Under the pieces are notes generated by a model, which did no database searches, was not told the DNA's origin, and was given only the letters and a program-made list of their open reading frames with translations. Below, one piece after another: positions 41,087 through 50,076 of a stretch of 64,000 bases of DNA (its first letter is position 1; every line of letters starts with the position of its first letter). Origin of the DNA: JAYPWI01 sp038135065 (GTDB lineage Bacteria; Actinomycetota; Acidimicrobiia; Acidimicrobiales; Poriferisodalaceae). Both the position numbers and the translations under genes were made by a program. The DNA is taken from the NCBI GenBank assembly GCA_038135065.1, contig JAYPWI010000014.1, forward strand, positions 1 through 64,000, in the 5' to 3' direction.

Positions 41087-42876
41087 GACAGGAGGTCGTG
41101 TGCGCCGCGCAGCACGGCCAACACGTCGCACCCGAGGTGCACGAACTCGGCGACGCCGGCGGCCAGCAGCTCGTCGGCCTGGGCTCCAGGTGGGCCAGCC
41201 AAATAGACCCGGGAAGCGCCGGCGGCGACGAGGGCCGCTGCGGTCGCTGGACCGATGTCACCGTAGACGGCATCCGAGGAGCAGATGCAGGCGATCCGGC
41301 AGCCGCTCTCGGCGAACCCCGCAGCGACCTCTGCCGGTTCGGTGGACCCTGGTGAAGCCGTCGCCCGAATGCCTCCCGCTTCGAAGAGGTTCTTGGCGAA
41401 GGTGGCCCGGGCCGTGTGGGTGGCTACCGATCCCAGGTTGGCCAGATAGACCTCGGGGCGGCGTTCGGCCCGGTCGGCAGCATCACGCAGCCGTTCGAAC
41501 GGGGCAGCCCACCGCTGGTCGTCCTCGGCTACGGCTGGTACCCGGTCGAGGGGAGGTCGTTCGTCGATGTCGGGGAACTCGCTGATGCCGGTGATGGGCT
41601 GCGCGCGGGTTGCGATCTGCTCGGTCCGAGCCTGCTTCGTGCCGGCAATGGCAGCCTCCAGCCAGCCGCTGTCCTTCACGGCTGCACGACCACCCTGCCG
41701 CTCGATGTCCTGGAAGAACGCCCAGCTGGATCGAGCGATCGCTTCGGTGAGGTCCTCCACGTACCACGACCCGCCGGCTGGGTCGATCACCGCGTTGAGG
41801 TGGCTTTCCTCGGACAGGATGAGCTGTGTGTTCCGGGCGATCCGAAGCCCGAACTCTTCTGCGGCCCCCAGCGCGGCGTCGAAGGGCAGCACGGTGATGG
41901 CGTCGGCTCCGCCCACGGCCGCCGAAAAGCAGGCGGTCGTACAGCGGAGCATGTTCACCCACGGGTCTCGCTGGGTGAACATGGCGGAGGCCGTTTCGGC
42001 GTGGAGGAACATCGGAGCGGCATCGGGATCGCCCCCGGCCGCCTCGACGATCCGCGACCAACAGGTGCGGGCGGCCCGTAGCTTTGCGATCGAAGCGAAC
42101 TGGTCGGGTCCCACGGTGACCGTGAACTCCATTCGGGCGGCCGCGTCGGTCACATCGAGCCCCGCGTCGGTCAATGCGCGGAGCCACGCCACGCCCGCAG
42201 CGAGCAGCGCCCCCAGTTCCTGGACATCGCCGGCCCCAGCCTCGTGGAGGGGCCGGCCGTCGAGGACCATGGCGCGAACCCCGGGGAGGTTGTCACCCAG
42301 CGCTGCCGCCTCGGCGGCCAGGGATCGGAGATCCTGTTCGTCGTCGGGGTACCCGAACGGGTCGGCGCCGAGGCAACCGACACTCGACGATCCGGGAACT
42401 CCCCTCCGATCGAGCAGCGATCGAAGGGCTGCGCGCTGCTGGGCTGTCGAGCCCGCGCCCAAATGCACGGGGGCGAGGTCCAGGTACACCCCGGCGAGTA
42501 CCTCGTCGAGTTCGTCCACCGTGGCCGGCGCATTGACGAGGGTGATGGCGGTGACGCCTCGCTCTAGATCGCGCAGGATCAGTCCGTTGACCGCCGGGTC
42601 GGCTGCGTCGTGGGTCTGACGGACTTCCCAGCCCGTCACGGTCCCGCCAGCTCGACCGCCCCGGGTGTGCGGTACTGCGCCGGGAAGGCCAGCTCGATCG
42701 TCGGCGCCTGACGACGTCTCGGCCGTGTACAGGGGGGCACGAACGATGCCGTCGATGGTTGTGGTGGCCAGGTCCTCGACCGGGCGGCCTCGCAGAGCTC
42801 CCGAGGCAGCGGCCTCCCACTCCTCGTAGGTCGTCGGTGGGAACTCGGCACCGGAGTTGCTGTGGGTGGGGGACAT
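41083..42876 (-). CDS. mutA: Methylmalonyl-CoA mutase, small subunit
   Basis: The 597-residue partner of MutB is homologous to it but lacks the DxHxxG cobalamin motif in the C-terminal domain, as expected for the non-catalytic subunit. Retained segments include EWEAAASGALRGRPVEDL, RNTQLILSEESHLNAVIDPAGGSWYVE and LGSVATHTARATFAKNLFEAGG. The start is ATG 42876, with TAGCTT seven bases upstream; the open frame continues about 365 codons further only as antisense of leuS. Its stop overlaps the lipoprotein ATG. Confidence 0.93.
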   Translation of the reverse strand: MSPTHSNSGAEFPPTTYEEWEAAASGALRGRPVEDLATTTIDGIVRAPLYTAETSSGADDRAGLPGAVPHTRGGRAGGTVTGWEVRQTHDAADPAVNGLILRDLERGVTAITLVNAPATVDELDEVLAGVYLDLAPVHLGAGSTAQQRAALRSLLDRRGVPGSSSVGCLGADPFGYPDDEQDLRSLAAEAAALGDNLPGVRAMVLDGRPLHEAGAGDVQELGALLAAGVAWLRALTDAGLDVTDAAARMEFTVTVGPDQFASIAKLRAARTCWSRIVEAAGGDPDAAPMFLHAETASAMFTQRDPWVNMLRCTTACFSAAVGGADAITVLPFDAALGAAEEFGLRIARNTQLILSEESHLNAVIDPAGGSWYVEDLTEAIARSSWAFFQDIERQGGRAAVKDSGWLEAAIAGTKQARTEQIATRAQPITGISEFPDIDERPPLDRVPAVAEDDQRWAAPFERLRDAADRAERRPEVYLANLGSVATHTARATFAKNLFEAGGIRATASPGSTEPAEVAAGFAESGCRIACICSSDAVYGDIGPATAAALVAAGASRVYLAGPPGAQADELLAAGVAEFVHLGCDVLAVLRGAHDLLS

Positions 42877-42883
42877 GGCTCCA

Positions 42884-42889
42884 AAGCTA
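42884..42889 (-). promoter_or_regulatory. -10 hexamer, mutA operon (leaderless type)
   Basis: TAGCTT on the minus strand, seven bases before ATG 42876. It is probably the promoter for mutA-lipoprotein-mutB. Confidence 0.4.
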
Positions 42890-42948
42890 TTGCAGAGAGG
42901 GCCCGAATCGAAGCTCCGACGTGATCGCGTGGCATTCTGTTGCCCGAC

Positions 42949-45789
42949 ATGACCACGCCAACTCCCCCCGACGCGCCTGACGACACTCCTGCCCACCGCT
43001 ACGACGCCAGCCTGGCCGATCAGATCGAGGTCAAGTGGCAGGACCGGTGGCAACGCGAGGGCACCTACAACACCCCCAATCCGTCGGGCCTGTTGGCCGA
43101 CGGTGACGGTGCGATGGCTGGACGGCCGAAGTTGTTCGTGATGGACATGTTCCCGTACCCATCGGGCTCTGGACTCCATGTCGGGCATCCGCTCGGTTAC
43201 ATCGGCACCGACGTGTTCGCCCGTTTCAAGCGGATGATGGGCTACAACGTCCTGCACACGATGGGGTACGACGCGTTCGGTCTCCCTGCCGAGGAGCACG
43301 CCCGTCAGACGGGTGAGCATCCACGAGTGAATACCGAGGCGAACATCGCCAACATGAGCCGGCAGTTGGCTCGCCTGGGTCTGGGTCATGACAGTCGCCG
43401 GAGTATCGCGACGACCGACGTCGCCTATTACCGGTGGACCCAGTGGATCTTCCTCCAGATCTTCAACAGCTGGTACGACGCCGATCGTCAGGTGGCCCGC
43501 CCGATCGACGAACTCGTCGAGGAGTTCGACCGGGGGTCCCGCCAACCCATCGGGGGCTCGTGGGCCGAGATGGACGAGCAGCAGCGACGGGCAGAACTCG
43601 AACACCATCGGCTGGCCTACCTGGGGGAGGCCCCAGTGAACTGGTGCCCCGCCCTGGGGACGGTGCTGGCCAATGAGGAGGTGACTGCCGACGGGCGGTC
43701 CGAACGAGGCAACCACCCGGTGTTCCGTCGCCCCATGCGGCAGTGGATGATGCGGATCACGGCCTACGCCGACCGTCTCTTGAGCGACCTCGACCTCCTC
43801 GATTGGACCGATTCGATCAAGACGATGCAGCGCAACTGGATCGGAAGGTCCGAAGGGGCGCATATCTCCTTCGAGGTGCAGGGTCGCTCGGATGAGGAAG
43901 TCATCGAAGTCTTCACGACCAGGCCCGACACCCTGTTCGGCACCACCGCCATGGTGCTGGCCCCTGAACATCCGTTGGTGGACCGCCTCGTGGGGGCGGC
44001 CTGGCCTGAGGGAACCCCGGACCTGTGGACTGCGGGGGCGGCCACCCCCGCCGAGGCGGTGGCTGCGTATCGACGCAGGGTCGCCGAGATGTCTGATCTC
44101 GATCGGCAGGAGAACAACACCAAGTCGGGTGTGTACCTAGGGGTCGAGTGTGTGGTTCCCGTCAACGGTCGACGGGTTCCCGTGTTCATCTCGGACTACG
44201 TGCTCATGGGCTACGGCACGGGGGCGGTGATGAGCGTGCCCGGCCAGGATCAACGGGACTGGGACTTCGCCACGCTGTACGGGATCGACATCGTGCGGAC
44301 CGTGGAACCCCCCGCTGGGTTCGACGGTGAGGCCTACGTGGGAGATGGCCCGGCCATCAACAGTGACTTCCTCGACGGTATGGAAGTCGGGCCGGCCAAG
44401 GCGGCGATGATCGGATGGCTCGAGGAGCACGATCGTGGCCGGGGCGCGATCACCTACAAGTTGCGAGACTGGTTGTTCTCCCGCCAGCGATACTGGGGTG
44501 AGCCGTTCCCCATCGTGTACGACGAGATGGGTCTTCCACTCGCGGTTCCCGAGGATCAGCTTCCCGTCGTGCTCCCCGAGTTGATCGACTGGGCTCCCCG
44601 GGCGCTCGACGAGCAGTCCGAGCCCGAACCTCCGCTCGGCCGGGCCACTGAGTGGGTCCACACCCACTACGACCTCGGAGACGGTCGCGGCGATCGTGAG
44701 GTCGTGCGCGAGTTGAACACGATGCCCCAGTGGGCAGGGTCGTGTTGGTACTACCTGCGGTATCTCGATCCCACGAATGACGAGGTCTTGGTTGACCCTG
44801 GCGTCGAGCAGTACTGGATGACGGATGCTCAGGGAAGGGTCGGTGGTGTCGATCTCTACGTGGGAGGCGTCGAGCACGCTGTGCTCCACCTGTTGTACGC
44901 CCGTTTCTGGCACAAGGTGCTCTTCGATCTCGGTCACGTGTCGGGCCCCGAGCCGTTCCAGCGGCTCTACAACCAGGGGTATATCCAGGCGGCCGCATTT
45001 CAGGACGCGCGTGAGATCTATGTCGATGCCGAGGCCGTGGTGGAACGGGACGGCCGCTTTTATTTCGAGGGCCAGGAGGTCACCCGCAAGTTCGGGAAGA
45101 TGGGAAAGTCGCTGAAGAACTCGGTGACCCCCGACGACATGTACGCCGCGTTCGGCGCCGACACCCTGCGGCTCTACGAGATGTTCATGGGACCGTTGGA
45201 TCAGGATCGGCCGTGGGAGACCAAGTCGGTCATCGGGAGCCATCGTCTGCTCCAGCGGGTGTGGCGCAACCTTGTCGACGAGGACACCGGCGCCTGCGCC
45301 ATCGACGATGCTGCACCACCGCCAGACCTGTGGCGGGCCACCCATCGGACGATCGATGCGGTGACCTCGGCGATGGAGGATCTCAGGTTCAATTCGGCCA
45401 TCGCCAGGTTGACCGAACTCAACAACGACCTCACCCGCTACGACGGCCCGACCCCCCGCGCGGTGGCCGATGCGCTCACCCTGATGTTGGCCCCATTGGT
45501 CCCTCACTTCGCCGAGGAGTTGTGGGAGCGGTCGGGACACACCACCTCGATCGTGTACGAGGACTTCCCGGTCGCCGATCCCGACCTGCTGACGGAGGAG
45601 ACCGTGGAGGTTCCCGTCCAGGTGAATGGCAAGGTCAGGGCTCGCATACAGGTGGCCACCCAACTCGATGGTGACGCGCTCGCAGCAGCCGCGCTGGCCG
45701 ACCCGCGCATTGCTGAACTGACGGGCGGGGCCGAGATCCGGAAGGTGATCACGGTGCCAGGCAAGCTGGTGAATGTGGTGGTGGGCTGA
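42949..45789 (+). CDS. leuS: Leucyl-tRNA synthetase
   Basis: The 946-residue class I synthetase charges tRNA-Leu. The catalytic Rossmann fold has DMFPYPSGSGLHVGHPLGY (HVGH, about 66-84). A CP1 editing domain follows (TTRPDTLFGTTAMVLAPEHP). The KMSKS-type loop reads KFGKMGKSLKNS, a variant usual in actinobacterial LeuRS. An anticodon-binding domain and C-terminal appendix follow. ATG 42949 is preferred to TTG 42940. CATTCT at 42933-42938 may be the -10. It is divergent from mutA. Confidence 0.96.
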   Translation: MTTPTPPDAPDDTPAHRYDASLADQIEVKWQDRWQREGTYNTPNPSGLLADGDGAMAGRPKLFVMDMFPYPSGSGLHVGHPLGYIGTDVFARFKRMMGYNVLHTMGYDAFGLPAEEHARQTGEHPRVNTEANIANMSRQLARLGLGHDSRRSIATTDVAYYRWTQWIFLQIFNSWYDADRQVARPIDELVEEFDRGSRQPIGGSWAEMDEQQRRAELEHHRLAYLGEAPVNWCPALGTVLANEEVTADGRSERGNHPVFRRPMRQWMMRITAYADRLLSDLDLLDWTDSIKTMQRNWIGRSEGAHISFEVQGRSDEEVIEVFTTRPDTLFGTTAMVLAPEHPLVDRLVGAAWPEGTPDLWTAGAATPAEAVAAYRRRVAEMSDLDRQENNTKSGVYLGVECVVPVNGRRVPVFISDYVLMGYGTGAVMSVPGQDQRDWDFATLYGIDIVRTVEPPAGFDGEAYVGDGPAINSDFLDGMEVGPAKAAMIGWLEEHDRGRGAITYKLRDWLFSRQRYWGEPFPIVYDEMGLPLAVPEDQLPVVLPELIDWAPRALDEQSEPEPPLGRATEWVHTHYDLGDGRGDREVVRELNTMPQWAGSCWYYLRYLDPTNDEVLVDPGVEQYWMTDAQGRVGGVDLYVGGVEHAVLHLLYARFWHKVLFDLGHVSGPEPFQRLYNQGYIQAAAFQDAREIYVDAEAVVERDGRFYFEGQEVTRKFGKMGKSLKNSVTPDDMYAAFGADTLRLYEMFMGPLDQDRPWETKSVIGSHRLLQRVWRNLVDEDTGACAIDDAAPPPDLWRATHRTIDAVTSAMEDLRFNSAIARLTELNNDLTRYDGPTPRAVADALTLMLAPLVPHFAEELWERSGHTTSIVYEDFPVADPDLLTEETVEVPVQVNGKVRARIQVATQLDGDALAAAALADPRIAELTGGAEIRKVITVPGKLVNVVVG

Positions 45790-45798
45790 GGCAACCGG

Positions 45799-45816
45799 TG
45801 CGAAATTTTCTTCGCA
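45799..45816 (+). promoter_or_regulatory. Palindrome upstream of phasin promoter (possible operator)
   Basis: TGCGAA (45799-45804), six AT-rich bases and TTCGCA (45811-45816). It ends six bases before the -35 of the phasin promoter and could be an operator for the adjacent XRE regulator. As a leuS terminator it would be weak. Confidence 0.4.
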
Positions 45817-45822
45817 TCGAGG

Positions 45823-45851
45823 TTGGGAAGAGTGCGATCGGTGCGTAGTAT
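45823..45851 (+). promoter_or_regulatory. Promoter of the phasin-regulator genes
   Basis: TTGGGA (45823-45828), a 17-base spacer and TAGTAT (45846-45851). The leader would be about 27 bases and contain CGGAGG for the phasin gene. Confidence 0.55.
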
Positions 45852-45884
45852 GTCATGCATTCCCCCTTTGCCCCGGAGGCACTC

Positions 45885-46178
45885 ATGGCAGTCATGGACA
45901 GCATCAAGGAAGCCCAGAATCGCTCCATCGAGCAGATGAAGACCCTGCAGGAGCAGGTCATCTCCGTCAACGAGCGTATGGCCGACTCGGTCATGGGCTC
46001 GATGCCCGACTTCTCCTCCCCCTTCGCGCAGTACCTGCCCCGGCCGGCCGAGATGGTCGAGACGTACTTCGGTTTCATGGGTCAGCTCCACGAGGCCAAC
46101 AAGGACTTCGCGGCTCGTATCGTGCAGGTCTGGGAACGTCCCGAGAACGCTGCTGCGGCCACCAGCTCGAAGAAGTGA
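45885..46178 (+). CDS. Phasin-like small protein
   Basis: A 97-residue, almost wholly helical amphipathic protein without a membrane segment (AVMDSIKEAQNRSIEQMKTLQEQVISVNERM and so on), ending in an Ala/Ser/Lys tail. This matches granule-coating phasins in size and style. The nearby PhaC, PhaE-like and acyl-CoA ligase genes support the role (inference). ATG 45885 is chosen over 45855 because GGAGG lies five bases upstream. The stop overlaps the XRE regulator GTG. Confidence 0.65.
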   Translation: MAVMDSIKEAQNRSIEQMKTLQEQVISVNERMADSVMGSMPDFSSPFAQYLPRPAEMVETYFGFMGQLHEANKDFAARIVQVWERPENAAAATSSKK

Positions 46179-46546
46179 GTGCGTCGCCCGGATCAACGCC
46201 GGGCCTCGGAGCCCTGGGTGAGTTCATAAAGGCCCAGCGCAAGATGATGGAGCTGAGTCAGCGACAGCTGGCTCAGCTCACGTCGTTGTCGGATCCGTAC
46301 GTCAGCCAGTTGGAGCGTGGGCTGCACGAGCCCTCGGTGCGCGTGCTCAAGGCCCTTGCTGGTGCCCTCAACGTCCGGGCAGAGACCTTGCTGTCGTATG
46401 CGGGCCTCATCGACGAAGGGGGCGCCATCCCGACGGTGGTCGAGGCTGTGCAGGCTGATCCTGACCTCACCGACGAACAGAAGTTTGCCCTGTTGAGCGT
46501 CTACCGGAACTTCCGGGCGGACCGAGCAGGAGATGGCGGGTCCTGA
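46175..46546 (+). CDS. XRE-family transcriptional regulator
   Basis: The 123-residue protein has a Cro/C1-type helix-turn-helix at about 14-70 (FIKAQRKMMELSQRQLAQLTSLS, then YVSQLERGLHEPSVRVLKALAGAL). A short C-terminal helical part follows with TDEQKFALLSVYRNFRADR. The GTG start overlaps the phasin stop (GTGA), so the two are made together. It is likely an autoregulator of the phasin/PHA genes, a role other protein families fill in other bacteria; that role here is inference. Confidence 0.82.
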   Translation: MSASPGSTPGLGALGEFIKAQRKMMELSQRQLAQLTSLSDPYVSQLERGLHEPSVRVLKALAGALNVRAETLLSYAGLIDEGGAIPTVVEAVQADPDLTDEQKFALLSVYRNFRADRAGDGGS

Positions 46547-46605
46547 GCACCTGGGCCACTGATCTCGGTGACTCGCTGGTCGCCGAAGTTGCCCGGGGCG
46601 CCGAC

Positions 46606-48153
46606 GTGGCGATGCGCCTTGGAGCCCTGGATCCCTTCCTGAACTCGGCCCGTGCGGCCGCCATGCTGCGGTGGGGCTCGGGTCTGGGAGCGATGATCGG
46701 TGCCGCAGCGCTGAGGTTCCCGTTCCGCACTGCGGTGGTCGACGATCGTGGTGCAGTGGCCTACTGGGAGCTCGACCGGACGGCTTCCACGCTCGCCGCC
46801 CACATCAGGGAAGCCGTGGATGAGGACCGCGGTGCGGTCGGGATTCTGTGCCGAAACCACCGAGGATTTGTCGTCAGCTACGCAGCTGCCGAACGGGCCG
46901 GGGCCGACGTGGTGCTCCTCAGCACGGCGCTGCCTCCCGCCAACCTGGCCGAGGTGGTCGGCAGCGAGGCGATTTCCATGCTGGTGGTGGACGAGGAGTT
47001 CCTCCCGGCTGTTCATGACGCAGCGGTCCGAGTTCCGGTGGTGATCGCTGACGGTGGCGGTGAGCAATCGATCGCCCAACTGACCCGCAGGCCGCGCATG
47101 TCCCCAGTTTCCCGGCGCCCGGGCCAGTTGGTCTTGCTGACCTCGGGGACGACTGGCCCGCCCAAAGGCGCCTGCCGATCGGGAAGGCTGACCGGGATCG
47201 AAGCGATGAGCGTGCTGGCCGCGGTCCCGTACCGGGTAGGCGATCGCTACCTCATCGGACCGCCCCTGTTCCATGCGTGGGGCCTCAGCCAGCTCATGAT
47301 GGCGATGGGGACCGGGTCCACCCTGCACCTCCAGCGACGGTTCGATACTGCGACGACGCTCGACGCGATGAGTCGGTACAGGTTCGATGTGGTGGCCGTC
47401 GTGCCGCTCATGCTGCGACGTCTCCTTCGGGACAGCTCCACGATGGCAGGTGTGCAGGCGCCTCGGATGGTGCTCAGCAGTGGCAACGTTCTCCCCGGTG
47501 AGCTCGCAGTGCGCTGGATGGATCGGTTCGGAGACGCGCTCTACAACTTCTACGGGTCGACGGAAACAGGCTTGGGCACCGTCGCTGGACCGGACGACCT
47601 GCGTCGAGCCCCAGGCACGGTCGGTCGTCCACCCAGGGGGGTCGCCGTGGGGATTCTCGACGAGCAGCACATGCCGGTTCCCGCCGGACGACGCGGTCGG
47701 GTCCATCTGGCGAGCACCATGCAGTTCGAGGGGTACAGCGATGGAAGCGACCGAGAGCGGACAGGCACGCTGATGGCAACCGGCGACCTCGGATTCCTCG
47801 ACGAGAACGGACTGCTCTACGTCGAGGGCCGAGTGAACGACATGATCGTCACCGGTGGGGAGAATGTCTTTCCGAGCCGGGTCGAGGAGGTGTTGGATCA
47901 GCACCCCTGGGTGGAGCAGTCCGCAGTAGTCGGAGTCGAGGACGAAGAATTCGGTCAGCGGGTGGTGGCGTTCGTGGTGCCCCGCTCGGGGACGGGCGGA
48001 GGGGTGCCCGAATTGGACGAGTTCGCGCGGCGCCGGCTGGCCGCATTCATGGTGCCTCGCGAGTACCTCGTCGTGGAGTCACTCCCCATGACCACGACAG
48101 GCAAGGTGGTACGCCATCGCCTCGAGGTCCTCGGTCACGTCGAGCGGCTCTGA
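46606..48153 (+). CDS. AMP-dependent acyl-CoA ligase
   Basis: The 515-residue adenylate-forming enzyme activates a fatty or hydroxy acid to its CoA thioester. The ATP loop is VLLTSGTTGPPKGA (about 177-190), followed by YGSTETGLG, the hinge-region Asp in ATGDLGFLDENG and the C-terminal catalytic Lys in TTTGKVVRH. The start is uncertain: GTG 46606 is the first standard codon, but the frame is open further upstream and CTG 46543 overlaps the regulator stop with AGGAG ten bases before it. It may supply substrate for the PHA system (inference). Confidence 0.85.
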   Translation: MAMRLGALDPFLNSARAAAMLRWGSGLGAMIGAAALRFPFRTAVVDDRGAVAYWELDRTASTLAAHIREAVDEDRGAVGILCRNHRGFVVSYAAAERAGADVVLLSTALPPANLAEVVGSEAISMLVVDEEFLPAVHDAAVRVPVVIADGGGEQSIAQLTRRPRMSPVSRRPGQLVLLTSGTTGPPKGACRSGRLTGIEAMSVLAAVPYRVGDRYLIGPPLFHAWGLSQLMMAMGTGSTLHLQRRFDTATTLDAMSRYRFDVVAVVPLMLRRLLRDSSTMAGVQAPRMVLSSGNVLPGELAVRWMDRFGDALYNFYGSTETGLGTVAGPDDLRRAPGTVGRPPRGVAVGILDEQHMPVPAGRRGRVHLASTMQFEGYSDGSDRERTGTLMATGDLGFLDENGLLYVEGRVNDMIVTGGENVFPSRVEEVLDQHPWVEQSAVVGVEDEEFGQRVVAFVVPRSGTGGGVPELDEFARRRLAAFMVPREYLVVESLPMTTTGKVVRHRLEVLGHVERL

Positions 48154-49316
48154 CCCCTGTCGGCCCACTCGAACGTCTCCAGCATGGCCTGATCAACGTA
48201 GCGTCGCACCGAAGGCTCGAATGCGAACGACAGGTGTGAGCCCTCGTACCAGCAGATGCTGCCCTCTCCCCAGTGTTGCCAGAGGGTGTGGACGTTACCC
48301 GGACGTACCCAACGGTCGAGCAGTCCGGCATAGATGTAGCGGCGATCGGCCGGTACCCGGCATGGGAAGGACAAGGGCGATACCACGCCGAGTACCTGCG
48401 AGAGCGGCTCCCACGACAAACCCCACTGCTCGTAGAACGGGGGTAGGAGAGGGTCCATCTGGCGTCGAAGTCCCCTGACCAGGTCGGACTCGGGAACCCC
48501 GGCGATCACTGCGGCGAGGTCTTCCTCGAGGCCGCTGACCAGGGCGGCGATGTAGCCACCGAGGCTGATCCCGCTGATGGCAATCGCGGGTGCGTCGAAG
48601 GTCGAGCGCAGCCAGGCGATGACATGGCGAATGTCCCAGGTTCCGTGGGCGACGGTGAAGACCGTGTTCATTGCGCCGGCGTGGATCACTCGTGAACCGC
48701 TGGCCCCGATGGCCCGCGGTCCGTGGAGAGGCATCACGACGCAGATGACGTTCACGCCGTGGCGGTGGTGGAGGCGCTGGGCCCCGAAGCTGGCCAGGTC
48801 GACGTCGGGGGTACCGGTTCGGTAGCCGTTGACGAGGACCACCCACGGCCGCGGAGGCCCAGGGTGTCGGAGCATCCACGCGTGCCCGGTCCGGGGAGGG
48901 CGATAGGAGGACCAACGGGCCGCCCCTGGCTGGTCGGCCGGCGGCACGAAGGTGGAGGTGAAGCGAAGGTGTTCGAAGGAATGGCCGCCCGACCGAGCAC
49001 GCCTGATGTCCACGTCGAGCAGGGGTTCCGTCGGCCGTTGGTGGTAGGTGGCCGGTGCTGCGAGCCATCCCCGCTCGTCGAACAGATGCCAGGCATCGGT
49101 CAGTTCGCTCTGCAGGCGCCGGCGGAACGAGCCGTCGGGGACGCGGGTTCGGCCGAGGGCGAGCTCGATCTGCAAGGCGGCCTCGTCTACCCACCACTTC
49201 CATGCAGCCATGGCAGTTGGGCGAGGGCGGGGTAGGTCGGGGACCGTATGGCCGCGAACCCAGTCGCGCAGGTCCTGTGCCGACGGAAGAAGGCCTGGGG
49301 CTAGGACATCATGCAT
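48135..49316 (-). CDS. Alpha/beta-hydrolase family protein
   Basis: The 393-residue protein has nucleophile elbow GISLGGYIAAL (about 245-255), an oxyanion-type NGYRTG (about 164-169) and a late His in GSHLSF (about 365) that could complete the triad. The N-terminal 100 residues are not part of the core fold. There is no signal peptide. Family members include uncharacterised esterases. The ATG start lies just upstream of the MarR stop, with an eight-base overlap. The 3' end overlaps the ligase gene by 19 bases tail to tail. Confidence 0.75.
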   Translation of the reverse strand: MHDVLAPGLLPSAQDLRDWVRGHTVPDLPRPRPTAMAAWKWWVDEAALQIELALGRTRVPDGSFRRRLQSELTDAWHLFDERGWLAAPATYHQRPTEPLLDVDIRRARSGGHSFEHLRFTSTFVPPADQPGAARWSSYRPPRTGHAWMLRHPGPPRPWVVLVNGYRTGTPDVDLASFGAQRLHHRHGVNVICVVMPLHGPRAIGASGSRVIHAGAMNTVFTVAHGTWDIRHVIAWLRSTFDAPAIAISGISLGGYIAALVSGLEEDLAAVIAGVPESDLVRGLRRQMDPLLPPFYEQWGLSWEPLSQVLGVVSPLSFPCRVPADRRYIYAGLLDRWVRPGNVHTLWQHWGEGSICWYEGSHLSFAFEPSVRRYVDQAMLETFEWADRGQSRST

Positions 49317-49872
49317 CGGTCTCTCCAGGTGGCGACGTCAGGGCGAGCGAACGCTCGGTGCTGGACAGGAGTCGCTCCAGCAGGTTCGACAGCGTCGAGC
49401 GCTCCTCGTCGGAAAAAGCGGAGAGGACGTCGCCGTAGAGGGCGAGGGCCCGTGTGACGAAAAAGCGGTGCAATTGCGCGCCCTCGGGGCTCAGCCCGAC
49501 CAGCACCTCCCGGCCGTCTGTATCCCCACGACGTTTGGCGAGCCAACCGATGCCCTCCAGTCGGTTGGTGGATCGGGTCACCGTGGAAGGCTCGACGCCC
49601 AGCACCCGTGCGAGTTCCCGCACGGGGCAGGGGCCGTGCGCTGCCACCGCATCGAGGATGCGGAATTGGTTGAGGTCGATTCTGTGTTCCCCGGCTTCGA
49701 GTACGTGGTGTCGTAGGCGATCGACGGTCGGGCCGAGACGGATGGCCCGCCACAGGGCGATGAGTCGCAGGGTGGGGTCTGGGGAGGACTGGTCCGAGAG
49801 CGACATCGTCGGCTGAGGGCCGTGTGTGGGCTGCGACCCAGGGGCGTCAGTGGACCATTGCGCGCCGGACAT
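49309..49872 (-). CDS. MarR-family transcriptional regulator
   Basis: The 187-residue protein has a winged helix with recognition segment GVEPSTVTRSTNRLEGIGWLAKRRGDTDGREVLV (helix about 90-105, wing about 112-120). The helical ends mediate dimerisation. ATG 49872 opens the frame; ATG 49806 (MSLSDQSS) would also fit and removes a low-complexity lead of 22 residues. It is divergent from the phaE-phaC genes across an AT-rich, palindrome-bearing gap, which is where a MarR repressor would bind. Confidence 0.82.
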   Translation of the reverse strand: MSGAQWSTDAPGSQPTHGPQPTMSLSDQSSPDPTLRLIALWRAIRLGPTVDRLRHHVLEAGEHRIDLNQFRILDAVAAHGPCPVRELARVLGVEPSTVTRSTNRLEGIGWLAKRRGDTDGREVLVGLSPEGAQLHRFFVTRALALYGDVLSAFSDEERSTLSNLLERLLSSTERSLALTSPPGETDA

Positions 49873-50076
49873 TCCGGTTAGCTTGGCACAGCCACCGGTC
49901 AGATCCTCCCTTGGGGCAGGGGATCTTCACACGGGACGTACAGGTGGGTAAGCATCTCTACAATAGATGGTAAATATCTCACATTTCTATTTCAACGATA
50001 GATGTTGCACGTCATGCAATGAATTACCCTCTTCGTTCGTGAGCACACCCGCAGCGGGTGGCGAGTGGGAGAAACA
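49873..50076. promoter_or_regulatory. AT-rich divergent control region, MarR / PhaE-PhaC
   Basis: A locally AT-rich stretch (about 49945-50040) unlike its surroundings. It contains CATCT-N7-AGATG (49953-49969), with TACAAT (49959-49964) inside it, a further AGATG copy (about 50000-50004), and TTGCA-N5-TGCAA (50005-50019). These look like operators over overlapping promoters. Confidence 0.5.

Noticed and set aside
42877..43971. N-terminal extension of the mutA frame by about 365 codons
   Set aside because: The extension is antisense to leuS and unlike any mutase; ATG 42876 gives the family N-terminus and has a -10 at leaderless distance.
45099..45119. KMGKS in LeuRS as a damaged active site
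   Set aside because: KMGKS/KIGKS variants are usual in actinobacterial LeuRS, as I recall the family; the rest of the enzyme is intact.
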